20,986 nucleotides of DNA. Source: Comamonadaceae bacterium (lineage in GTDB: Bacteria > Pseudomonadota > Gammaproteobacteria > Burkholderiales > Burkholderiaceae). The position numbers and the translations under genes were made by a program. Where the stretch lies: the NCBI GenBank assembly GCA_947505995.1, contig CANNNB010000011.1:1-20986 (forward strand), given 5' to 3'. Under the pieces are notes generated by a model. The model did not search any database, was not told where the DNA came from, and worked only from the letters and a program-made list of their open reading frames with translations. Shown here piece by piece: positions 1 through 6,337 of the stretch. The stretch's first letter is position 1. Each line of letters starts with the position of its first letter.

Positions 1-1159
1 AAATGCGTTGCACCGTGTTCAGGCGACTGTCGCCAATGCGTTTCACATTGGCTTCAATGGTGGCTTGCAAATGGTGCAAACGCTTGAGCTTGACATCATG
101 CGGTGTGTCGTCGTGCAAGTTGGCTGCAGGCGTACCAGGACGCGGGCTGAAAATGAAGCTGAAACTGGTGTCGTAACCCACATCGTCAATGAGCTTCATC
201 ATTTTGTTGAAGTCCTCATCGGTCTCGCCGGGAAAACCCACAATGAAGTCGCTGCTCATGGCCATGTCTGGGCGAATGGCGCGCAGTTTGCGAATGGTGC
301 TTTTGTACTCCATCGCGGTATAGCCACGTTTCATGGCCATCAAAATTCTGTCGGAGCCGTGTTGCACGGGCAAGTGCAAATGGCTGACCAATTTGGGCAC
401 CTTGGCGTACACATCAATGAGGCGCTGGGTAAACTCATTGGGGTGGCTGGTGGTATAGCGAATGCGCTCAATGCCTGGCATGTCGGCCACGTATTCAATC
501 AGCAGGGCAAAGTCGGCAATCTCGGCCGTGTCGCCCATTTTGCCGCGGTAGGCATTGACGTTTTGACCCAACAGGGTGACTTCTCGCACGCCTTGTTCGG
601 CCAAGCCCGCTATTTCAACCAACACGTCTTCAAAGGGACGACTCACTTCTTCACCGCGGGTGTACGGCACCACGCAATAGCTGCAATATTTGCTGCACCC
701 TTCCATGATGGACACGAACGCGGTGGGGCCGTCCATCTTGGCGGGGGGTAGGTGATCGAACTTTTCAATCTCGGGAAAAGAGATGTCGACTTGGGGACGT
801 TTTTTGGCGCTGCGAGCAGCCAAAAGTTCGGGCAGGCGGTGCAAAGTTTGAGGACCAAAGACCACGTCAACATAGGGTGCGCGTTTGATGATGTCGGCGC
901 CCTCTTGGCTGGCCACGCAACCGCCCACGCCAATCAAAACACCTTTTTCTTTGAGGTGCTTCACACGGCCTAAGTCGCTGAATACTTTTTCTTGGGCACG
1001 TTCTCGCACCGAGCAGGTGTTGAACAAAATGAGGTCGGCTTCTTCGACGTTTTGGGTGGGCTCGTAGCCCTCGGCGGCCTTCATGACATCGGCCATTTTG
1101 TCCGAGTCGTACTCGTTCATTTGGCACCCGAAGGTTTTGATAAATACTTTTTTGCTCAC
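1..1159 (-). CDS. miaB: tRNA-2-methylthio-N6-dimethylallyladenosine synthase MiaB, 3' part outside window
   Basis: MiaB is a radical-SAM methylthiotransferase that turns i6A37 into ms2i6A37 in tRNAs reading UNN codons. The reverse-strand reading opens [20 protein letters not shown], the typical MiaB amino terminus. The three auxiliary-cluster cysteines are at C12, C49 (FNTCSVRER) and C81 (GGCVAS). The radical-SAM CxxxCxxC motif CSKYCSYC is at C155, C159 and C162. 386 codons are present of about 440-450 usual; the rest, including most of the TRAM domain, lies beyond position 1. The start is GTG at 1159: an in-frame TAA lies a few codons upstream, GGAG sits 6 nt before the GTG, and no ATG is available. 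RimO is the nearest paralogue, but the residues around the motifs ([20 protein letters not shown]) fit MiaB. It lies downstream of the DUF2889 gene with a hairpin in the gap. Seen: motifs and start. Known: the reaction. Confidence 0.97.
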   Translation of the reverse strand, partial: MSKKVFIKTFGCQMNEYDSDKMADVMKAAEGYEPTQNVEEADLILFNTCSVRERAQEKVFSDLGRVKHLKEKGVLIGVGGCVASQEGADIIKRAPYVDVVFGPQTLHRLPELLAARSAKKRPQVDISFPEIEKFDHLPPAKMDGPTAFVSIMEGCSKYCSYCVVPYTRGEEVSRPFEDVLVEIAGLAEQGVREVTLLGQNVNAYRGKMGDTAEIADFALLIEYVADMPGIERIRYTTSHPNEFTQRLIDVYAKVPKLVSHLHLPVQHGSDRILMAMKRGYTAMEYKSTIRKLRAIRPDMAMSSDFIVGFPGETDEDFNKMMKLIDDVGYDTSFSFIFSPRPGTPAANLHDDTPHDVKLKRLHHLQATIEANVKRIGDSRLNTVQRI

Positions 1160-1165
1160 AAGAGA

Positions 1166-1169
1166 CTCC
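1166..1169 (-). promoter_or_regulatory. Ribosome binding site deciding the GTG start of miaB
   Basis: On the minus strand GGAG precedes GTG (1159) by 6 nt. A TAA in the same frame lies about 20 nt upstream of the GTG, leaving only GTG or a TTG inside the SD region as possible starts, so this site fixes the start. Confidence 0.7.
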
Positions 1170-1208
1170 AAGCGGTGACTGGTTTATATCCAGGGGCTGA
1201 TGGAAGGA

Positions 1209-1227
1209 GCGGGCCAAGGAGGCCCGC
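1209..1227. terminator. Perfect 7-bp GC hairpin between the DUF2889 gene and miaB
   Basis: GCGGGCC, a 5-nt loop and GGCCCGC form a perfect GC-only stem in the 113-nt gap between the DUF2889 stop and the miaB start. Read on the minus strand, it is followed by TCCTTCC, which is pyrimidine-rich but not a real T-run. It may be a weak or Rho-assisted terminator for the DUF2889 transcript, or a leader structure upstream of miaB. The structure is seen; the function is inferred. Confidence 0.4.
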
Positions 1228-1272
1228 GAAAGAGGTGCTGATTATCGCAGGGACTTTGGCATGCCTTGCAAT

Positions 1273-1881
1273 TTAAGCTTCCTTGGGTTTTTGATAAAAC
1301 ATGGGATAGTGGCGTTGTACCACGGGACCATCAAAAGCCCATGACATGCATTTGCCCACATGCGGTGGCGGTGTGGTGGGCACCTCTTCGGGCAGGCCGG
1401 CTTGTTGGTTTCTAAAATGAAGCGCAGAAGGAATGGTTTGGTATGCCGCGGTGGCCATGTTGAACAACATCTCTCGCAAGTGGGTGCAACCCGCAATGCC
1501 GCCAATTTGCGCGTCTATGGCTTTGCGCCAACCTGAACTCAATTTGCAGCCAATCAATTTGTGCATGCCTTGGGGTGATTGGTCGCATTCCGGGTGCGGT
1601 CTGTGAGCCATCTCAGTGAGCACGTCGTGAATAACGAATTGGTCGTCGACCGTCAGGCGAATGCTCAAGTCATGGATGGGCTGTCCCGCTTCACGGGTGT
1701 CTTGGCTGGGAATGGCAAAATTGTAGGTTTTGACGTCAATGAGTGCTGCTTCAATGTCCCACATGCCATCGTTCCGTGCAAAGCCTGAATAGACCACGGT
1801 GCGCGTATGTGACAGTTTTCGGGGGGAGGGTGGTGGAAGTGCCAATGGCGGCCTCTTTAATTTCGAGTTCAATGGGCTCAT
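1273..1881 (-). CDS. DUF2889 domain protein, function unknown
   Basis: This 202-aa protein is recognised as a DUF2889 family member. It has the opening HTRTVVYSGFARNDGMWDIE, then DVKTYNF, then PIHDLSIRLTVDDQFVIHDV, and the most diagnostic stretch GGIAGCTHLREMLFNMATAA near residue 150. It shows no signal peptide or membrane segment, so it is probably cytosolic. Conserved Asp, His and Cys residues hint at ligand or metal binding, but no activity is established for the family as far as I know. The start is ATG at 1881, because the domain begins about 20 residues later and upstream starts would run into the divergent neighbour. No clear Shine-Dalgarno is visible. The start codon is only 25 nt from that of the divergent acyl-CoA ligase, so their promoters must overlap or lie inside each other's coding sequence. 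A shared role with the ligase is possible but unproven. Confidence 0.88.
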   Translation of the reverse strand: MSPLNSKLKRPPLALPPPSPRKLSHTRTVVYSGFARNDGMWDIEAALIDVKTYNFAIPSQDTREAGQPIHDLSIRLTVDDQFVIHDVLTEMAHRPHPECDQSPQGMHKLIGCKLSSGWRKAIDAQIGGIAGCTHLREMLFNMATAAYQTIPSALHFRNQQAGLPEEVPTTPPPHVGKCMSWAFDGPVVQRHYPMFYQKPKEA

Positions 1882-1906
1882 TATCGATTTGATTTGGAAC
1901 TTTTGA

Positions 1907-3478
1907 ATGTCAACTGAAGCAAAGCCCGTCATTTCACCCGCTGTTAGGCGCCAGACCATTGCCGATGCCCTCAGGCGAACGGCATTGCGCTTGCCCCAAA
2001 AGCTGGGCATTGTGTGTGGCAGCACATCTTGGACTTATACCGAGTTTGACGCCTTGGTCACTCGTTTAGCGGCAGGACTGTCGGGCCATGGCGTCAAGCC
2101 TGGCGATCGGGTGGCTGTGCTGGCGCGCAATTCTCATGGCTTTGCAGCGCTGCGCTTTGCCTTGGCGCGCATGGGGGCGGTCATGGTGCCCATCAATTTC
2201 ATGTTGAAGGCCGACGAAGTGGCTTACATCCTGCGGCACGCGGGTGCTGCCACATTGGCCACCGATTCGGGCCTGGCCGATCTGGCGCGGCAAGCCTCTG
2301 CGCTTGACACCCAAGTGAAGCAGTTTGTTTGGTTGCCTTCTGAAGACCCAAGCGAGCCAGTGGCAGGCATGCTTAATTTTCATGAATTGGCCGCATACAC
2401 AAAAGCTTTACCTGAGAGCGGTTTGGCCAGCCAAGACTTGGCGCAAATTGTCTACACCAGCGGCACAGAGTCGATGCCCAAAGGCGCCATGCTCACGCAC
2501 GATGCCGTGTTGTGGCAATACGTGAGTTGCGTGGTGAATGCCGAAATTGCCGAGCAAGACTTGGCTTTGCACGCGCTGCCGCTTTATCACTGCGCGCAGC
2601 TTGATGTGTTCTTTGGCCCTGCCATCTACATTGGCAGCAGCAACGTCATTACCTCAAAACCCGTGCCTGACAATTTGTTGGCCTTGATTGAGAAATACAA
2701 AATCACCAGTTTCTTTGCGCCGCCCACGGTGTGGATTGCCTTGCTGCGCTCGCCTCTGTTCGATCCCGACAAGCTCACGCATTTGGCCAAGGGCTATTAC
2801 GGAGCTTCCATCATGCCCGTAGAAGTGTTGAAAGAATTGGCATCGCGTTTGCCCAAGGTGCGTTTGTGGAATTTGTATGGCCAAACAGAAATTGCGCCTT
2901 TGGCCACCATGCTGGGCCCAGACGATCAACTGCGCAAACCCGGCTCTTGTGGCCGCGCTGTATTGAATGTGGAAACACGCGTGGTGAACGACGACATGCA
3001 AGATGTGAAGCCGGGCGAAGTAGGTGAAATCGTGCATCGCTCGCCGCATTTGATGTTGGGTTATTTCAAGGATGATGAAAAAACCCGCGCCTCGTTCTCG
3101 GGAGATTGGTTTCACAGTGGTGACTTGGCTACCATCGACGAGGAGGGCTACATCAGTGTGGTCGATCGCAAAAAAGACATGATTAAAACAGGCGGTGAAA
3201 ACGTAGCCAGTCGCGAAGTGGAAGAGATGATTTATCGCCTACCGGCCGTGAGCGAAGTGGCGGTCATTGGCTTGCCCGATCCGAAGTGGGTGGAGGCGGT
3301 CACCGCGGTGATTGTTTTGAAGACTGGACAAACATTGACAGAAGCCGAGGTGATGGCGCATTGCAAGCAACACATGGCTACTTTCAAAGTGCCAAAGCGT
3401 GTGCTCTTCGCCGAGGTGCTGCCTAAAAACCCCAGCGGTAAATTGCTCAAGCGTGAATTGAGAGCCCACTACGCCTGA
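1907..3478 (+). CDS. Acyl-CoA synthetase, AMP-binding (ANL) superfamily
   Basis: This 523-aa enzyme would adenylate a carboxylic acid with ATP and pass it to coenzyme A. The adenylation motifs appear in order. The A3 phosphate loop is YTSGTESMPKG, starting at Y183. A5 is YGQTE at 324-328. A7 is HSGDL, with the ribose-binding Asp at 406. A8 is DRKKDMIKTGGEN, around 420. The A10 catalytic lysine is K512 in NPSGKLLKREL. Length is normal for a FadD/FadD3-like ligase. The A3 loop has Glu-Ser where most members have Thr-Gly, a variant I recall from some fatty-acyl ligases. The start is supported by GGAA 7 nt before the ATG. It precedes the hydratase and lyase genes on the same strand, so it may activate their carboxylate product or a precursor. 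Chain-length preference cannot be read here. Confidence 0.93.
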   Translation: MSTEAKPVISPAVRRQTIADALRRTALRLPQKLGIVCGSTSWTYTEFDALVTRLAAGLSGHGVKPGDRVAVLARNSHGFAALRFALARMGAVMVPINFMLKADEVAYILRHAGAATLATDSGLADLARQASALDTQVKQFVWLPSEDPSEPVAGMLNFHELAAYTKALPESGLASQDLAQIVYTSGTESMPKGAMLTHDAVLWQYVSCVVNAEIAEQDLALHALPLYHCAQLDVFFGPAIYIGSSNVITSKPVPDNLLALIEKYKITSFFAPPTVWIALLRSPLFDPDKLTHLAKGYYGASIMPVEVLKELASRLPKVRLWNLYGQTEIAPLATMLGPDDQLRKPGSCGRAVLNVETRVVNDDMQDVKPGEVGEIVHRSPHLMLGYFKDDEKTRASFSGDWFHSGDLATIDEEGYISVVDRKKDMIKTGGENVASREVEEMIYRLPAVSEVAVIGLPDPKWVEAVTAVIVLKTGQTLTEAEVMAHCKQHMATFKVPKRVLFAEVLPKNPSGKLLKRELRAHYA

Positions 3479-3496
3479 GGCCTTGGTTTGGGCCTC
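3477..3496 (+). terminator. Hairpin at the end of the acyl-CoA ligase gene
   Basis: GAGGCC, an 8-nt loop and GGCCTC form a perfect 6-bp stem that begins inside the TGA stop codon. The bases after it (TAGGTGAAATC) are not T-rich, so it is a poor intrinsic terminator. It may only attenuate transcription or stabilise the 3' end. The stem is seen; the role is inferred. Confidence 0.35.
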
Positions 3497-3514
3497 TAGG
3501 TGAAATCAACAACG

Positions 3515-3533
3515 TGTCCTACAAAATGTCCTA
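3515..3533 (+). repeat. Tandem TGTCCTA direct repeat upstream of the hydratase genes
   Basis: TGTCCTA occurs at 3515-3521 and again at 3527-3533, separated by CAAAA. The 12-nt period is near one helical turn. It lies 34 nt before the hydratase start in the 88-nt gap after the ligase. Placement and spacing would suit an activator or repressor half-site pair, but no regulator gene is visible in the window. Confidence 0.35.
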
Positions 3534-3566
3534 TCTTGTCATGCCATGCTCAGGAGCCAAAACAGA

Positions 3567-4880
3567 ATGAGCACTGAAAGAGAATTGAAGAGAGCAAGCC
3601 ACGCAAGTTCTGCAGGGTCGACATTGGCCCAAAAACTCATTGCACGCGCCTCTGGGCAGTCCCACGTCAGTGTGGGCGATGTGCTCACTTGCCAAGTTGA
3701 TCTGGCCATGTTTCACGACTCATCTGGGCCGCGTCGATTAAAGCCCATGCTGGCCGAAATTGGTGCCCAAATTTGGGATCGAAACAAAGTGGTGTTGGTG
3801 CTTGACCACTATGTGCCTGCGAGAGACGCAGAATCTGAAAAAATAGTTCGCATCACCCGCGATGTAGCCAAAGAGTGGCAACTCCCCCATGTGATTGATT
3901 CTGAAGGTATTTGCCATGTGGTGTTGCCTGAACGTGGGCATTTGAAGCCTGGCTATTTTTGTGTAGGAGGTGACTCCCATTCACCAACAGGCGGTGCATT
4001 TGGTACCTACATGTTTGGCATTGGCGCTACAGAAATGTTGGGTGTGGTGGCCACTGGCGAAATTTGGGTGCAAGTGCCGCAAACGCTCAGAATGATGTGG
4101 CATGGCGCACTTCAAAAAGGTGTTTGTGCCAAAGACATGATGCTGCACATGATAGGCAAGTTTGGCATGAATGGCGGCAACTACCAAGCGCTTGAATTTG
4201 CGGGCGACACAGTTCGCGGTCTAGGCATGCAAGAGCGCATGACCCTGTCCAACATGAGTGCCGAGATGGGGGCTCAAGTGGGGCTGATCGCGGCAGACAG
4301 CACCACCCGCGATTATTTGAAATCTGTGGGTGTTTCTGAAGATGTCATTGAGCAGAGCCAATACTTTGAAACCGATGAAACGGCCGACTGCCAACGCTTT
4401 GATTTTGAGGCCTCGCAATTGAGCCCGCAGGTGGCAGCGCCGCACAGTCCTGAAAACACCAAAGCCGTTGGTGAGTATTCGCACATCTTGCCCACAGTGG
4501 CCTACATTGGCGCGTGCACGGGTGCTAAGCTGGCCGATTTACGCGCAGCAGCCGAAGTTTTAAAGGGCCGCAAAGTGGCTGCAGGTGTGCAACTCATGGT
4601 GGCGCCTGCCAGTGCAAGAGACCAAGCGCAGGCAGTGCGTGAAGGTGTGATGCAAATCTTGAAGGATGCAGGTGCCAGCATATTGCCCAATGCCTGTGGT
4701 GCTTGTGCAGGTTATGGTGGTACTTTTGAAGAAGGTGCTACTGTGATTTCAAGCACGGCCAGAAATTTTCAAGGGCGCATGGGGCCTGCCAGTGTTCAGG
4801 TTTATTTGGCATCACCCGCCACCGTGGCAGCTTCTGCACTGAAAGGGCATATTGCCGATGTGCGTGAGGTCTTGGCATGA
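3567..4880 (+). CDS. Aconitase-superfamily hydro-lyase, large subunit (LeuC/DmdA-like)
   Basis: This 437-aa large subunit belongs to the 3-isopropylmalate dehydratase / homoaconitase / dimethylmaleate hydratase group. The three [4Fe-4S] ligands are C317 (ACTGAK), C377 and C380 (ACGAC). Their spacing of 60 and 3 residues equals that of LeuC. The active-site segment GGDSHSPTGGAFGTY has its His at 138. The start is taken at ATG 3567 because AGGAG at 3552-3556 precedes it; an in-frame ATG at 3546 has no ribosome site. The next gene, for the small subunit, overlaps its stop by 4 nt. No leuA or leuB is adjacent. A PEP mutase/isocitrate lyase-like gene follows instead, arguing for a catabolic hydratase that forms a 2-hydroxy-dicarboxylate such as 2,3-dimethylmalate, methylmalate or a relative. 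Family: seen. Substrate: inferred. Confidence 0.9.
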   Translation: MSTERELKRASHASSAGSTLAQKLIARASGQSHVSVGDVLTCQVDLAMFHDSSGPRRLKPMLAEIGAQIWDRNKVVLVLDHYVPARDAESEKIVRITRDVAKEWQLPHVIDSEGICHVVLPERGHLKPGYFCVGGDSHSPTGGAFGTYMFGIGATEMLGVVATGEIWVQVPQTLRMMWHGALQKGVCAKDMMLHMIGKFGMNGGNYQALEFAGDTVRGLGMQERMTLSNMSAEMGAQVGLIAADSTTRDYLKSVGVSEDVIEQSQYFETDETADCQRFDFEASQLSPQVAAPHSPENTKAVGEYSHILPTVAYIGACTGAKLADLRAAAEVLKGRKVAAGVQLMVAPASARDQAQAVREGVMQILKDAGASILPNACGACAGYGGTFEEGATVISSTARNFQGRMGPASVQVYLASPATVAASALKGHIADVREVLA

Positions 4881-5389
4881 CACATGGCGCAGCTGAATTT
4901 CACAAAGTTTGGCGGGTAGGGGCCAACATTGATACCGATGCCATGGCGCCTGGTGCCTATATGAAACACGGCATTGAGGTCATTGCATCGCACTGCTTAG
5001 AAGTCCACCGTACAGATTTTGCTTCAGGTGTGAAGCCGGGTGATGTGTTGGTGGCAGGACCTAATTTCGGCATCGGTTCATCGCGCGAACAAGCTGCGGA
5101 AGCCTTGAAACATTTGGGTATAGCAGCGGTCATAGCCCCTTCATACAGCGGACTCTTTTTTAGAAATGCATTTAATTTAGGCTTGTTGTTACTCACTTGC
5201 CCCGAAGCTGAAACGCTGCAAGAAAACGAGAGGGTGCAACTGCATTGCGAAGGCACACCTCACGTTATAACGGCGCAGAGCCAAAAATTGACTTGCCATG
5301 CTGTGCCCTCTTTTCTGATGGACATGGTGAATGCCGGTGGTTTGGTGAATGTACTGAAACAACGCATGGCAGCTAAACCAAACAGCTGA
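4877..5389 (+). CDS. Aconitase-superfamily hydro-lyase, small subunit (LeuD/DmdB-like)
   Basis: This 170-aa protein is the swivelling small subunit that completes the active site of the preceding large subunit. It carries the NIDTD motif at 18-22, the signature GIGSSREQAAEAL with Arg70, and SGLFFRNAFNLG. Its length is normal for archaeal-type LeuD or DmdB, shorter than E. coli LeuD (about 200 aa). Its ATG overlaps the previous stop as ATGA, indicating translational coupling and fixed stoichiometry. The loop after NIDTD, which helps set substrate choice in isopropylmalate isomerase and homoaconitase, reads YMKH at 28-31. That matches neither the YLRT nor the YLVY loop I recall for those enzymes, which supports a different substrate. 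The loop argument rests on memory of the family. Confidence 0.9.
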   Translation: MTHGAAEFHKVWRVGANIDTDAMAPGAYMKHGIEVIASHCLEVHRTDFASGVKPGDVLVAGPNFGIGSSREQAAEALKHLGIAAVIAPSYSGLFFRNAFNLGLLLLTCPEAETLQENERVQLHCEGTPHVITAQSQKLTCHAVPSFLMDMVNAGGLVNVLKQRMAAKPNS

Positions 5390-5393
5390 CCAC

Positions 5394-5406
5394 AATGCGG
5401 CGCATT
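5394..5406. promoter_or_regulatory. 13-bp dyad AATGCG-G-CGCATT before the lyase gene
   Basis: This is a perfect inverted repeat with 6-bp arms around a single G, lying 4 nt after the small-subunit stop and 31 nt before the lyase start. As RNA it would give only a 5-bp stem with a 3-nt loop, so it fits a dimeric repressor or activator site better than a terminator. No second copy was noticed at the other cluster start sites. The symmetry is seen; operator function is inferred. Confidence 0.35.
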
Positions 5407-5437
5407 AGGTGACACAAAAAATATGGGAGAACTCTTG

Positions 5438-6337
5438 ATGACTTTAAAAGCCACAGGTCCAGACCTGGAACTCAACGCATCTAATTTGGTGAAACGTTTA
5501 CAACAACCCAAGGCATTGTTGGCGCCAGGCGTCTACGATGCCCTCAGCGCCTTGGTTGCCCAGCAGGCTGGTTTTGAGGCCTTGTATTTGTCTGGCGCGT
5601 CCATTGCCTACACCCGCTTGGGGCGCTCTGATATTGGCCTGACCACAGCCACCGAAGTGGCGCAAACCTTGGCGCACATTACCGACCGCGTATCACTGCC
5701 CGTTATCGTGGACGCCGATACTGGTTTTGGCAATGCACTGAACACCCAACGCACCGTTCGCGATTTTGAGCGCGCGGGTGCCGCCATGATTCAAATTGAA
5801 GACCAAACCTTTCCCAAGCGCTGTGGTCATTTGGATGGCAAAGGGGTGGTGCCGGTAGCTGAGATGCAAGGCAAATTGAAAGCGGCATTGGACGCTCGCC
5901 AAAGCAGCAACACCTTGATTTTGGCGCGAACAGATGCGTTGGCCGTAGAAGGCATTCAGTCTGCCTTGGACCGTGCCGAAGCCTACTTAGCTTGCGGTGT
6001 CGATGCCTTGTTCATTGAAGCTTTGCGCACGCCCGATCAAATGCAGCAAGCCTGTGATCAGTTTGCTCACCGCATTCCTTTGTTGGCCAACATGGTGGAG
6101 GGCGGTCAAACGCCCATTCAAAGTGCTTCTGAATTGGGCGAGCGAGGTTTTAGGATTGTCATTTTTCCAGGGGGTACAGCACGAGCTGTAGCGCACAGTT
6201 TGCAGGGCTACTACGGCAGCTTGCAGATGAGTCAAACCACCACACCTTGGCGCGACAAAATGCTGAACTTTGATGAGCTGAATCAACTCATTGGTACACC
6301 TGAATTATTGACCCTCGGAAAACACTACGAAGCTTAA
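5438..6337 (+). CDS. Isocitrate lyase/PEP mutase superfamily lyase (2,3-dimethylmalate lyase-like)
   Basis: This 299-aa TIM-barrel enzyme should cleave a 2-hydroxy-dicarboxylate between C2 and C3 to a 2-oxoacid and a carboxylate. It shows the Mg-binding DADTGFGN (D92, D94), E121-D122-Q123, and the mobile-loop motif KRCGH with the catalytic Cys at 129. That Cys marks lyases, as opposed to PEP mutases or oxaloacetate decarboxylases, which lack it. ANMVEGGQTP and the ending FDELNQLIGTPE resemble 2,3-dimethylmalate lyase more than PrpB methylisocitrate lyase. The start is set at ATG 5438 because GGAG at 5426-5429 lies 8 nt before it, while the in-frame ATG at 5423 contains that ribosome site. It follows the hydratase subunits by 48 nt and is probably co-transcribed with them. 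The reaction class is well supported; the exact substrate is not. Confidence 0.88.
   Translation: MTLKATGPDLELNASNLVKRLQQPKALLAPGVYDALSALVAQQAGFEALYLSGASIAYTRLGRSDIGLTTATEVAQTLAHITDRVSLPVIVDADTGFGNALNTQRTVRDFERAGAAMIQIEDQTFPKRCGHLDGKGVVPVAEMQGKLKAALDARQSSNTLILARTDALAVEGIQSALDRAEAYLACGVDALFIEALRTPDQMQQACDQFAHRIPLLANMVEGGQTPIQSASELGERGFRIVIFPGGTARAVAHSLQGYYGSLQMSQTTTPWRDKMLNFDELNQLIGTPELLTLGKHYEA

Noticed and set aside
8..751. A 247-codon open reading frame on the plus strand
   Set aside because: It lies wholly antisense to miaB, whose radical-SAM and auxiliary-cluster motifs are unmistakable on the minus strand; the plus-strand protein has no recognisable domain.
3567..5389. Leucine biosynthesis leuC and leuD
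   Set aside because: The family fits, but no leuA or leuB is adjacent, the small subunit is short with an unusual specificity loop, and a lyase gene follows. Possible but less likely than a catabolic hydratase.
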